Part shown: in pieces, positions 51,508 to 60,441 of the stretch | Position numbering within the stretch: the stretch's first letter is position 1 | Layout: each line of letters opens with the position of its first letter | From: Bacillota bacterium | Lineage (GTDB): Bacteria > Bacillota > Clostridia > Lachnospirales > Lachnospiraceae | Direction of reading: 5' to 3' | NCBI GenBank assembly: GCA_023387655.1 | Contig: JAEWHR010000116.1 | Location: forward strand, 1-64,000 | DNA: 64,000 nt | Position numbers and translations under genes: made by a program | The notes under the pieces: generated by a model | Database searches by the model: none | What the model saw: the letters and a program-made list of their open reading frames with translations, nothing else | Told to the model about the DNA's origin: nothing

Positions 51508-51937
51508 GAAGTATTAATTATAACAAAATAAGAGGTTGAAAAACACAATGAGAATTCGTAAATAATAACTGTATGTAAGAATGATAAGAAGAGAACGCTT
51601 GGTGCATCTACTAATTTTAATCCTTAATCTAAAATTAGTTTATTCATGTAGCTTTATAATTGTGTAAATGGGAAGTCTAGCTACGTTCTATTTGGCATAA
51701 TTTGATGGCTGATTATAGCTCTTTTCTTGTGATTATCATTTGACATACAGTGTTTTTGCGTCTGGATTGTTTTTCAGGCTCTTTTTTTATTGTAAAAACA
51801 TAGAAAGGCGGTGTTAACATGTTGATTTCAAAATTACGTTTTAAAAAACAAGTAGCAATAGAGAAAATCAATTGTTAAACCTGGCATAGAATACGACAGA
51901 TTTCGTCGTAGATGCCAGGTAGAAAGGTAGGCAGACT
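51508..51937 (+). promoter_or_regulatory. Attenuator-like leader of the ABC-F resistance gene
   Basis: The leader contains a 5-codon frame (MRIRK, 51548-51565) and an intrinsic terminator-like hairpin, GTCTGGA/TTCAGGC (51760-51779), followed by CTCTTTTTTT. A 19-codon frame with a good binding site lies at 51819-51878. A strong hairpin (51879-51920) ends three bases before the AAAGG of the resistance gene. Long leaders with small frames and terminators control vmlR, lmr and erm genes by ribosome stalling under antibiotic. The same logic is inferred here. Confidence 0.6.
51819..51878 (+). CDS. Leader peptide of the ABC-F gene
   Basis: A 19-residue frame, MLISKLRFKKQVAIEKINC, is preceded by AAAGGCGGTGTTAAC, a good binding site. 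It ends exactly where the 9-bp outer stem of the next hairpin begins. Its likely job is to let a stalled ribosome alter folding of the hairpin next to the resistance-gene binding site. Inferred from position. Confidence 0.55.
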   Translation: MLISKLRFKKQVAIEKINC

Positions 51938-53506
51938 ATGTCGAAAATTATAATCCAGAACATGTATTTTCATTATGCAGAATATTTTCAGACTGTATTT
52001 GAAGATGTAAACTTAATACTTGATACCGATTGGAGGTTAGGTCTCATCGGAAGGAACGGGAGAGGCAAATCGACGTTCTTAAAACTTTTACATGGAACTC
52101 TGACTCCAGATAAGGGAAATATTTTGAAACAAGTTAATACAGAGATTTTTCCCTATGAAGTGAATAGTAAATATAAAATAACTCTTGATGTTCTTAAAGA
52201 GTGCATTGGAAGCTTGAAAACAATGGAAGATACGATGGAGGAAATCATCGTTTCTGAGGATAAAAACCGATTTCAGGAGTATCAAGAGATACTAGAACGG
52301 TATCTTGAAGCGGATGGCTATCAGATGGAAAGTAGAATTCTAAGAGAAATAAATCTTATGAATCTACCAGAAGAAATACTAACACGTGATTATGAAATTT
52401 TATCCGGAGGGGAAAAAACAAGACTTCAAATCATAGCAATGTTTTTAAGGAATAACTCCTATGTTTTACTTGATGAACCAACGAATCACCTTGATCTGGA
52501 TGGAAAAAAATTATTAGCAGAATATTTAAAGCAGAAAAAAGGATTCTTAGTAGTCTCTCATGATCGAAGTTTCCTTGATGAAATAATAGACCATGTCTTA
52601 TCTATTAATAAGTCGAATATAGAGATTGAGAAAGGAAATTTTTCTTCTTGGAAGGCGAATAAGGATAAAAAGGAAAGTTATGAAGCACGTACAGAAGCAA
52701 AGTTACTAAGAGAAATAAAAGCTTTAAATAATCAATCCATTATGAAACGTGATTGGGCGAATAGTGCTGAGAGTACTAAAAATGACCATGGAAAATTTGA
52801 ACGATCCAGTGGTTCGAGAGCTGCTCAGTTTATGATGCATGCAAAAAGAGCAGAGGATAGAGTATTGAAGAACTTAGAGGATAAAAGTAAGCTGCTACAA
52901 AATTTTGAAGTAGCAAAGGAATTAGAAATAAAACAAAAGCAAATGGAAGGGGATACCCTGCTAAGGGTAAAAAACCTAACCTTTGGATATGATGGAGGTT
53001 TCCTATTCTCACATCTAAATTTTAAAGTCGCTTCAGGAGACCGAATATGGATTCGTGGAAAAAATGGTTCCGGAAAAAGTACTTTACTAAGATTGATTGG
53101 AAAACATCTAGAGCCCGATTCTATCAAATACTTTGATGATATAACGATTACAGAGTCCTTTCAAGAGCCATTATGGAATAGTGGATATGTAACTGATTAT
53201 ATTATAGAGGATGTTAGACGAAATCAAATCTATGAGTTGTGTGAGATTTTTGATATACCAAAAGAATCCTTACTTAGGCCAATTGAAACACTTAGTGGAG
53301 GTGAGAAGAAAAAACTAGATATTGCGAGAGCCTTAGTTTCTGAAAATCAATTAATCCTTCTTGATGAACCGCTAAATTATATGGATATTTACTTTAGAGA
53401 ACAGTTGGAAAAAGCAATACTACTATATCAACCAACTCTAATTTTTGTAGAACATGACGAATGGTTTGGTAATAGGATAGCTACAAAAGTGATATCGTTA
53501 GATTAA
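51938..53506 (+). CDS. ABC-F ribosomal protection protein, Lsa/CplR-like
   Basis: This cytosolic ATPase has two nucleotide-binding domains and no membrane part. It is likely to displace antibiotics from the ribosomal peptidyl-transferase centre (lincosamides, pleuromutilins, streptogramin A, phenicols). Domain 1 has GRNGRGKST, LSGGEKTRLQI and VLLDEPTNHLD. Domain 2 has GKNGSGKST, LSGGEKKKLDIARAL and ILLDEPLNYMD. The linker at about 240-330 is long and charged, as in resistance-type ABC-F proteins. The N-terminus (IGRNGRGKSTFLKLL) is like the Lsa group. AGAAAGGTAGGC precedes the ATG. The regulated leader supports a resistance role over a housekeeping one. Confidence 0.87.
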   Translation: MSKIIIQNMYFHYAEYFQTVFEDVNLILDTDWRLGLIGRNGRGKSTFLKLLHGTLTPDKGNILKQVNTEIFPYEVNSKYKITLDVLKECIGSLKTMEDTMEEIIVSEDKNRFQEYQEILERYLEADGYQMESRILREINLMNLPEEILTRDYEILSGGEKTRLQIIAMFLRNNSYVLLDEPTNHLDLDGKKLLAEYLKQKKGFLVVSHDRSFLDEIIDHVLSINKSNIEIEKGNFSSWKANKDKKESYEARTEAKLLREIKALNNQSIMKRDWANSAESTKNDHGKFERSSGSRAAQFMMHAKRAEDRVLKNLEDKSKLLQNFEVAKELEIKQKQMEGDTLLRVKNLTFGYDGGFLFSHLNFKVASGDRIWIRGKNGSGKSTLLRLIGKHLEPDSIKYFDDITITESFQEPLWNSGYVTDYIIEDVRRNQIYELCEIFDIPKESLLRPIETLSGGEKKKLDIARALVSENQLILLDEPLNYMDIYFREQLEKAILLYQPTLIFVEHDEWFGNRIATKVISLD

Positions 53507-53682
53507 GTTATTAGTTTGTACTTATCGTCCTGTTAATCAATTCCCCGAATAGTGTTTGACTTAACCATTTTTTTGATTTATCATGATATATAGAACACAG
53601 TATATATCAGTACTTGATTGTATATTATTGAGAATCTATCGATATAGATTTTGAGATTTACTAACAACTAGGGGGAATCATT

Positions 53683-54012
53683 ATTACTATATTAATTGTA
53701 TTGTTTTTTTGTATATTTATAGTTTTGGTTATTAAATCCTTTGCACAATTTATTCAAAATGAAAACTCACCAGTAATTACAGAGCAAGCATTTTTAAAAC
53801 GAAAGAAAGCATCGTCTTACATGGATGCGAATAATATAATGCAGACAACGCATATTGTAGAATTTGAAGTAGGCAAAGATCATCAGCTTATGAAATTTAC
53901 AGTAACAAATCGAATATACCGTGTATTAGAGGAAAATACGATTGGAATGCTAACTCATCAGGGAACAAGGTTTAAAGCATTTGAATGGAATGGAACGAGG
54001 GTAGAAAAATAG
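53683..54012 (+). CDS. DUF2500-like membrane-anchored protein
   Basis: One N-terminal helix (about 18 residues) is followed by a beta-rich domain of 80 residues. The lines AFLKRKK, HIVEFEVGKDHQLMKFTV and IGMLTHQGTRFKAFEWNG match the DUF2500 pattern as I remember it. The first standard start in frame is TTG at 53701, but no binding site precedes it. A strong AGGGGGA at 53670 is spaced for an ATT at 53683, which would add six hydrophobic residues; a rare ATT start is thus possible. The next gene begins nine bases after the stop. Confidence 0.65.
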   Translation: MTILIVLFFCIFIVLVIKSFAQFIQNENSPVITEQAFLKRKKASSYMDANNIMQTTHIVEFEVGKDHQLMKFTVTNRIYRVLEENTIGMLTHQGTRFKAFEWNGTRVEK

Positions 54013-54021
54013 GAGGAGAGT

Positions 54022-54564
54022 ATGAAAAATATATTCATTGGTTTATTATTTGTCTTTCTTAATTTTGATTTAAATTTAGGAAGTATGAAAATAAGTTTGA
54101 TGCCTGATTTTGTAGGATACTTGCTTATGATAAAGGGATTTGATGAATTAGCAAAAGAGAGTGAGTTTTTTGAAAAGGTAAGGCCATGGTCTGTTTTTAT
54201 GGCTTGCTATACGGGTGTTATCTTTGTGCTTGATTTTCTTGGCGGATCAAATCTATATCAAAACTTTTCATTCCTTTTAGGTATATTTAATATTTGTATT
54301 TCGTTATTTATACTATATCAGATTGTAAAAGGTGTTATTGATATAGAGCAAAAATATGGAATCATTTTAGAGGGTGAAAAATTAAAGTCACTTTGGACTA
54401 TTATGGCGATATTAAATATTTTGACTTATATTTTACTTATGTTCACCATTTTTACATTGTTGCTTTTGATCATTCTACTCGTTGTTCATATAATATTCCT
54501 TGTGGCATTTAATAATTCAAAAAATTTATATTATAGTGAACGGGATAAGTTCATTCATAATTAA
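54022..54564 (+). CDS. Membrane protein of unknown function
   Basis: The 180-residue protein has about four hydrophobic segments: near 1-20, 59-75, 80-105 and a long C-terminal run at 130-165. Its N-terminal region contains a NFDLNLGSMKISLMPDFVGYLLMIKGFDELA motif that I recall from small Lachnospiraceae membrane proteins. AGGAGGAGAGT precedes the ATG. It follows the DUF2500-like gene by nine bases, so the two probably form an operon. Confidence 0.6.
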   Translation: MKNIFIGLLFVFLNFDLNLGSMKISLMPDFVGYLLMIKGFDELAKESEFFEKVRPWSVFMACYTGVIFVLDFLGGSNLYQNFSFLLGIFNICISLFILYQIVKGVIDIEQKYGIILEGEKLKSLWTIMAILNILTYILLMFTIFTLLLLIILLVVHIIFLVAFNNSKNLYYSERDKFIHN

Positions 54565-54670
54565 GTTTAAAAACATCATAGAACATAAGATTTTGAGTAG
54601 TAGTACAGACAGAAATTGTTGTACTTAATTGTTAAGTTATTAAGATAGTTATTTAGAAACGAGGGTAAGC

Positions 54671-55489
54671 ATGTACCAAATTACAGTAGAAAATTTTGAT
54701 ATACGTAAGATATGTTACTCTGGACAGTGTTTCCGTATGAAGGAAATAAATGAAACAACATTTGAAGTAGTAGCATATGGACATTATATAGAGATAAATC
54801 AACAAAAAGACAAATTAACGTTATCTTGTACGGAAGATGAGTATCATACTATATGGAAAACATACTTTGGTTTGAATGATGATTATGACACGATTACAAG
54901 TCTTGTAAATGAAGATGACCGTTTTATGAAGACTGCGATGTCCTTTGGATGGGGAATACGAATCTTAAAACAAGAGTTATGGGAAACGATTGTCTCTTTT
55001 TTGATTTCACAGCAAAACAATATTCCAAGGATAAAAAAGAGCATTCAAATGCTTTGTGAACGATACGGAGAGAAGAGAACAAATATAAAAGGTGAAGTGT
55101 TCTATACGTTTCCAAAACCTGAAGCTTTATATCAATTGACGGACAGTGAGTTGAAAGAATGCAATTTAGGTTATCGAAGTAAATACATCTTAAGAACAAC
55201 AAAAGCAATCGTAGAGGGTAGTTTTAATTTAGAGGAATTACCTGGTTTAAGTTATGAGGATGCGAGAAAAGAGCTAATGAAGTTATATGGTGTAGGAATC
55301 AAGGTATCGGAATGTATCTGTTTATACGCCCTACACCACCTGAATGCTTTTCCTATTGATACGCACATTCAAAAAGTTTTAGACATGAATTATCCAGACG
55401 GTTTTCCATTTGATCAATATCAAGGATATTCGGGAGCATTACAACAATACGCTTTTTATTATGATTTGTATGAAGCAAAGATAAGTTAG
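54671..55489 (+). CDS. 8-oxoguanine DNA glycosylase/AP lyase, OGG1 type
   Basis: It removes 8-oxoguanine from DNA and nicks the abasic site. The 272-residue protein has the OGG1 N-terminal domain (SGQCFRMKEIN) and then the HhH-GPD domain. FLISQQNNIPRIKK starts the second part and LYGVGIKVSECICLY is the helix-hairpin-helix with the catalytic lysine. FPIDTHI holds the catalytic aspartate. Clostridial OGG1 homologues share this short form. ACGAGGGTAAGC precedes the ATG. It is alone and closed by a strong bidirectional hairpin. Confidence 0.93.
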   Translation: MYQITVENFDIRKICYSGQCFRMKEINETTFEVVAYGHYIEINQQKDKLTLSCTEDEYHTIWKTYFGLNDDYDTITSLVNEDDRFMKTAMSFGWGIRILKQELWETIVSFLISQQNNIPRIKKSIQMLCERYGEKRTNIKGEVFYTFPKPEALYQLTDSELKECNLGYRSKYILRTTKAIVEGSFNLEELPGLSYEDARKELMKLYGVGIKVSECICLYALHHLNAFPIDTHIQKVLDMNYPDGFPFDQYQGYSGALQQYAFYYDLYEAKIS

Positions 55490-55499
55490 ATAAATAGTT

Positions 55500-55554
55500 A
55501 AGGGCAAATGGTATTAAGGAATTAGTTATTTCCATGAATCCATTTGCCCTTTTA
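55500..55554. terminator. Bidirectional hairpin terminator
   Basis: AGGGCAAATGG (55501-55511) pairs perfectly with CCATTTGCCCT (55540-55550), followed by TTTATAAA. The loop is 28 bases and may fold further. It lies between the convergent glycosylase and SPFH genes. Confidence 0.85.
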
Positions 55555-55588
55555 TAAACTTTTATATTTCACCTTATATTTATGTTAC

Positions 55589-57544
55589 CTACTTAGTTTC
55601 AATTTCTTTTGGAAGTGAGATACCTAATTTATCAATTGTAATCAGTTTAAGCAGAGTGTCGATAATTGTAGGAGCAGAGGAATTACCTTCTTCGTCTGAG
55701 GAGTTCCCCATCGTTACGATGGTTCTTGGTACAATATCTACATTAGTATTTTTAATTGCATCTGCTAATTTATCTGTTATCTCTTGAATAATTCTAAACT
55801 CGGCTCCACCATAAGCTTTTACCTGGGCATCGATTGCTTGAGCTTTTGCAAGTCCAATATTCGTTTCTTTTGAAGCATCTGCTTCACCTTCTAAACGAAC
55901 CTTAGAAGCATTCGCTTTCGCTAGTGCTATGATTTGATTTGCTTCCTGCTCTGCTTTACTTGCTAAAGCAGCTCCGTTATTGCCTTCTATCTCTATCTGA
56001 ATTTTAGATTTTGTCAGATAACTTTGTTGCTCTGCTATTGCCTGTGCTTCACGAAGTGATTTTTCACTTTCAGCGGCAGACTGTTGTTTCTGATATGTAA
56101 TTTTCTTTTCTTCTGCGATTTGCCTTTCACGAAGTTGTGTGAGTATATTTTCTATTTGAATATCATCTTTGGATGATTTTGGAGTACCAATCAGAACTTC
56201 TTCTAATTGTAGATTGTATTTTTCGAATTTTTCTTTCATTTCTATAACAGCCCTTTCTCTGATAGCACTACGTTCTTGAATTAACTCTATTAATGTTTTG
56301 GTTTGCGCAACATCTTTAAAGTATGCACTAACCAATGGGTCAAGAGATTGATTTACGAGCATGCTAATATCTCCAAATCGTTGTATTACCCAAGGTGCTT
56401 GTTTGTAATCAATATGCATAACCACAGAAAGTGGGAGTGACGGTTCAAAAGCATCCTTGGTAATAATATCAACTTCCGATAGATTTTGATCGTATTTATG
56501 TTCTCCGACTTCACCGCGGTTCCACTTTAATATAATGTTCGTTGTCGGTACTAAAACAACCTTACCAGCATCGGTATTAAACGCATATTTTCCAGGCATT
56601 AATGGTTTTTGTAATACACCTTTACAACCAGTTTCCACAAGTTCTCCATGTTTATAGTCTGCGCCAGTGGTATCAATCCCTTGTTCTCCAAAGAAACTAA
56701 CAACAACTCCTACATATCCGATCGGTACCACAGTCTTTGAACGAAATTCTACCGTTGCAAATAGCCGATTTATGTAATAAGTACCATCGGTTAATACTTC
56801 AATTTGCTTTCCTCTGCGTCCACCAAGTTCAATGAATTTCTCTGGATCTTGATAACTTGAATGACCTTCTCCAACGCATGGAGCAATGATTTCACCTTGT
56901 TGTAATGGGAGACTGTCATGGATCGTTACAATACCCATCAAATCGCTGGTTTCATTTCCTTTGCCCATTATGACAACAGGAACAAAAGCATTTCTTTGAA
57001 TCAAGGTTTGTTGCATACTCTCTAGTTCCAATCGTTCTTTTTTGGAACCATCATAGATAGCTTTGATTTCATTTTGAGTAATTAAAACAAACTGAGCTAG
57101 ATTTATTGCATAGGTACCTTCTCTTAAGAAGCCACGTTGTGGTCCTTTTTGGCCACCATTTTGTAAAAAACCTCTTACATCTTGAAAGTTATTCGCTTCT
57201 TTTATAACTTTTCCTAATGTTTGTGTAGGTGCGAGTGGAATTCCATCTTTTGCAAAGATATATGCTATTTGTCCCTGAGGTATTGTAATTAATGGATACT
57301 TGTGGATACGATACATCAGAGTGGAACGAAAATGAATGCCACCCCGAAGCAAATCAGGAGAATAACCGGCTTCTTTATTTAGTGCTATAATTGAATTTCT
57401 TAACGATCCATGAATACTCCACCATTTTTCTATTACAGCAACCTCGTTTGACCGAATCATTCGAAGCCCAAGAATTTGAAAAATTAGTAAGTAAACTGCA
57501 AGTAAACATCCACCAATTAGTATAACTACAACATACGGATCCAT
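55589..57544 (-). CDS. Large SPFH/flotillin-like protein
   Basis: The 651-residue protein has an N-terminal membrane helix (VVVILIGGCLLAVYLLIFQIL) and SPFH/band-7 segments (VPIGYVGVVVSFFGEQG...GKYAFN and PWVIQRFGDISMLVNQSLDPLVSAYFKDVA). A long Ala/Glu/Lys coiled coil at about 450-585 includes LRERQIAEEKKITYQKQQSAAESEKSLREAQA. SPFH proteins oligomerise on membranes and organise microdomains or proteases. At 651 residues it is larger than typical flotillins (about 500) because of an extra repeated region at 40-260 (GGRRGKQIEVLTDGTYYINRLFATVE and similar). GGGAGTATAGGA precedes the ATG. Single gene; no NfeD partner is adjacent. Confidence 0.85.
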   Translation of the reverse strand: MDPYVVVILIGGCLLAVYLLIFQILGLRMIRSNEVAVIEKWWSIHGSLRNSIIALNKEAGYSPDLLRGGIHFRSTLMYRIHKYPLITIPQGQIAYIFAKDGIPLAPTQTLGKVIKEANNFQDVRGFLQNGGQKGPQRGFLREGTYAINLAQFVLITQNEIKAIYDGSKKERLELESMQQTLIQRNAFVPVVIMGKGNETSDLMGIVTIHDSLPLQQGEIIAPCVGEGHSSYQDPEKFIELGGRRGKQIEVLTDGTYYINRLFATVEFRSKTVVPIGYVGVVVSFFGEQGIDTTGADYKHGELVETGCKGVLQKPLMPGKYAFNTDAGKVVLVPTTNIILKWNRGEVGEHKYDQNLSEVDIITKDAFEPSLPLSVVMHIDYKQAPWVIQRFGDISMLVNQSLDPLVSAYFKDVAQTKTLIELIQERSAIRERAVIEMKEKFEKYNLQLEEVLIGTPKSSKDDIQIENILTQLRERQIAEEKKITYQKQQSAAESEKSLREAQAIAEQQSYLTKSKIQIEIEGNNGAALASKAEQEANQIIALAKANASKVRLEGEADASKETNIGLAKAQAIDAQVKAYGGAEFRIIQEITDKLADAIKNTNVDIVPRTIVTMGNSSDEEGNSSAPTIIDTLLKLITIDKLGISLPKEIETK

Positions 57545-57900
57545 TCCTATACTCCCTTTCTATGATGGATTTATCCATCATTTTGATATAACTCGTCTTA
57601 AAACTAATTCATTATATTCTAATAATTGAGCGTTTAGAATTTACATCTTAATGTTTTTTATTAACTAATTTCTATAGTATTTTGATAATGGAAGTGAATA
57701 GGCGAAAAAAATTGCAGAAATAGCAGCGATTGCTTTTTTGGTTTTCTTAGGATTGAGATTTTTCTTTGCTCGTTTATTCTAAACTTAGATAAACTTAACC
57801 TGTGTAAACTTAGTATTGACATACCAGTTTCTTGATTAATTAATTGTATATGATATAATGGGATTAGTTGTAAAAATCAATCTTAGGCGAGGAAACGTAT
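57545..57900. other. Divergent intergenic region
   Basis: This 356-base region lies between the SPFH gene and the galactoside regulator. The only clear feature is the promoter at 57832-57859. No repeat, RNA or small gene is seen. Confidence 0.4.
57832..57859 (+). promoter_or_regulatory. Promoter of the membrane-bound AraC regulator gene
   Basis: TTGATT (57832-57837) and TATAAT (57854-57859) are 16 bases apart, 42 bases upstream of the start codon. Confidence 0.55.
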
Positions 57901-60165
57901 ATGTTTCGTACAAAAAGAAAAAGGCTACCATTAAAAATAGTATACTATACTTCATTTCTATTTTTTATTGTAATACCAATCTTAGTGGTTTTAATTCTGG
58001 CATTGTTATTTTTGAATAAGCAGTTTAAAAGTCAAGCAATCGAGACTATAAAAGGTTCTCATGAAACAATTATTACTGAGCTTGTTTCCGATATCAACGT
58101 GATGTCTATGAGGCTATCTCATCTTATTAATACCAATAATAATGAAATATTAAAATATGCTGCAGGCACAGATACACAAGACTTTAGCACAAGATATTCT
58201 TATGAACAGAAATTATATGAAGCAGGTAATCTAGCCCTTGAGCCAGTAAAGAATATTGTATCTGTTGGTTTTTATATGAAAAGTGGTAAAGAAACCTATA
58301 TTAAAAATAGTATTAGCCGCTCCTCAAAAGAAATAAAAGAATCAAAATGGTATCAGGCAGCTTTGAAAAACCCCAATACTGTATGCGTAGGCTCCTATGA
58401 TACAATATCAGCGAATGACCTTTATACTGGTGGTAGAAAAGATTTACTAATACTGGTATTTGCTTTAGCGCCAGACGTTACGACAGACCGATCCCAAAAG
58501 ATAGAAATGGTTACGTTTTATCAAGCAACTGGAGCATCTGACCGAATAAAGAGATATAATCTTTCATATCTGCAAGGAGATAATAAGCTTGGTATCACAC
58601 AGATAACAAGTTCAGAAGGAGTTGTATTTTCAACCCAGGATGGGAAAGAACTATATGATAAGAAAAAAGATTATACAAAGGTAGTATCTCCTTTGGAATT
58701 TAATGATACTACATGGTACATAGAAAGTTATATAAAAACTTCGGTTTTAACAGAAGATTATTGGGATAGTGCTTTTATTGTCCTCAGTGTAGCGGTTTTT
58801 GTGTTGCTATTATCAGGATACTATTCTAGATACTTCTTAAGAAGTATTGTGCGGCCGGTGGAAGAGATAAGCTGTGGTCTTCGACAGGTGGAGGAAGGAA
58901 ATCTTGAAGTACATATCACTCCGAGTGGTCAGTATGAAGTAAGAACGATGATTCATCAATTCAATGCAATGTCACGTAGATTGAAAGCATTAATATTGGA
59001 GTATGAGGAGCGAGTTAGAAGTGTTGAAATGAATCCAAAGGATTATTTCGCTGCTCTTATTCTACAAGAAATAACTCCTCTAGAAGTAAATCAAAAATCA
59101 AAAGAATTCTTTATGGAACGATATGCAATTCTTGGATTCTATATAGAAAACTATTACATAAAAGAAAATGATCATGACTACATAATTAAATTAACCAATG
59201 GTTTTGAAAGAAATCCAAGATTTGCCTCAAGATGCATTTTGTATATTGAAAACATGTCATTCTTTTTAGTGATGTATCGAATTACTGAAGTAGACTATAT
59301 ATCGAAAGTTACTAAGATGGCAGAGGAACTTCAACGTGAGAGTCAAAAGGAATTTGGTATCGAGATGCATATCGTAATCGGTTCTGAAACATTTGGATAT
59401 GCCGATTTTACTACCCAGATAATGAATGTCCGAAATAAAATGTGCCTGCGTCATTTAGTAGGCAATCATGCGGTCATTGATTTAAATAATAATGTTGAGA
59501 ATCAAAACAAAATCTTAGTATTAGCAAAAGATTATGACCGCTTGGCAGTTGCATTATCCATAGCAGATGAAAAGAATATGATACAAGAAAAAGAAATATT
59601 ATTTGAACTATTGAATAACAAAGAGAAAACGGAGATCAGACTTCATGTTTTTGCTGCTATCTTAGCAATTGCTAATCGTTTTTCAATGGATAATACGAGC
59701 TTTTCGGAAGTGTTTGGACAGAAATATAATTATATTGATAAAATTAATCGTATTGAGGATTTAAGAAACTTAAAACTATGGTTAACAAATTATTTCGCAT
59801 GGATTATGGACTATTCTGCAACAAAACTTAATGTGACTGAAACTGATGTTACAATCAAAGCAAAACGATACATTGCGGATAATTACGAAGACGCAAATTT
59901 ATCTCTCATTCAGGTAGCAGAGTATGTTGGATTAAATGAAAAGTACTTTACTAGCCGTTTCACAAAGGAAACGGGAGAAACTTTTACTACCTATTTAACC
60001 GAGATACGAATACAAAAAGCAAAAGAATTATTAAAAAATACGAATTTTAAAGTATATGAAATATCTGAGACGGTTGGATATCATAATGTAGAGCATTTTA
60101 ACAGAGTGTTTAAAAAATTAACTAAGATAAGTCCAGCACAATACCGAAAAGGAACTATTTCATAA
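57901..60165 (+). CDS. Membrane-bound AraC-family transcriptional regulator
   Basis: This one-component regulator senses outside and binds DNA inside. The 754-residue protein has a first membrane helix at about 18-40, an extracytoplasmic Cache-like domain to about 290, a second helix (FIVLSVAVFVLLLSGYY) and a HAMP-like segment (SIVRPVEEISCGLRQVEEGN). A long cytosolic middle follows. The C-terminus has two AraC helix-turn-helix units (LSLIQVAEYVGLNEKYFTSRFTKETGE, YEISETVGYHNVEHFNRVFKKLTKISPAQYR). No kinase or receiver domain is present. It probably switches on the CUT1 transporter and beta-galactosidase genes that follow. The start is ATG after GAGGAAACGTAT. Confidence 0.92.
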   Translation: MFRTKRKRLPLKIVYYTSFLFFIVIPILVVLILALLFLNKQFKSQAIETIKGSHETIITELVSDINVMSMRLSHLINTNNNEILKYAAGTDTQDFSTRYSYEQKLYEAGNLALEPVKNIVSVGFYMKSGKETYIKNSISRSSKEIKESKWYQAALKNPNTVCVGSYDTISANDLYTGGRKDLLILVFALAPDVTTDRSQKIEMVTFYQATGASDRIKRYNLSYLQGDNKLGITQITSSEGVVFSTQDGKELYDKKKDYTKVVSPLEFNDTTWYIESYIKTSVLTEDYWDSAFIVLSVAVFVLLLSGYYSRYFLRSIVRPVEEISCGLRQVEEGNLEVHITPSGQYEVRTMIHQFNAMSRRLKALILEYEERVRSVEMNPKDYFAALILQEITPLEVNQKSKEFFMERYAILGFYIENYYIKENDHDYIIKLTNGFERNPRFASRCILYIENMSFFLVMYRITEVDYISKVTKMAEELQRESQKEFGIEMHIVIGSETFGYADFTTQIMNVRNKMCLRHLVGNHAVIDLNNNVENQNKILVLAKDYDRLAVALSIADEKNMIQEKEILFELLNNKEKTEIRLHVFAAILAIANRFSMDNTSFSEVFGQKYNYIDKINRIEDLRNLKLWLTNYFAWIMDYSATKLNVTETDVTIKAKRYIADNYEDANLSLIQVAEYVGLNEKYFTSRFTKETGETFTTYLTEIRIQKAKELLKNTNFKVYEISETVGYHNVEHFNRVFKKLTKISPAQYRKGTIS

Positions 60166-60178
60166 GATTAGTTAGTGA

Positions 60179-60253
60179 GCAGGGACATACGGAATAATTC
60201 TTTAAGAAGTTAGAGACTTCTGACTAGAATATCCGTCTGTCTCTGCATTTTTT
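60179..60253 (+). terminator. Long-hairpin terminator after the AraC regulator gene
   Basis: GCAGGGACATACGGA (60179-60193) pairs with TCCGTCTGTCTCTGC near 60228-60246 through an imperfect long stem, followed by ATTTTTTG. An inner AAGTTAGAGACTT adds a small loop. It separates the regulator from the transporter operon. Confidence 0.75.
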
Positions 60254-60441
60254 GTTCTAAAATAGAACAATTTATCCTAAAAAATGTTTTATACCTTACT
60301 TTCTATCATCATTTATAACCTTATGTTAAGAATAGTAAAATGGACAATGTGAAAATAAATCAAGAAAAATGAAAATATGAAATGGATTCTAACTCATAAA
60401 ATTGGTATTCTAAGGGCACAAAGAAAGGGAGGTATTGCTTT

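Noticed and set aside
51740..51766. TTGACA at 51740 as a second ABC-F promoter
   Set aside because: No -10 box lies 16-18 bases downstream; the position instead holds the arm of the terminator-like hairpin.
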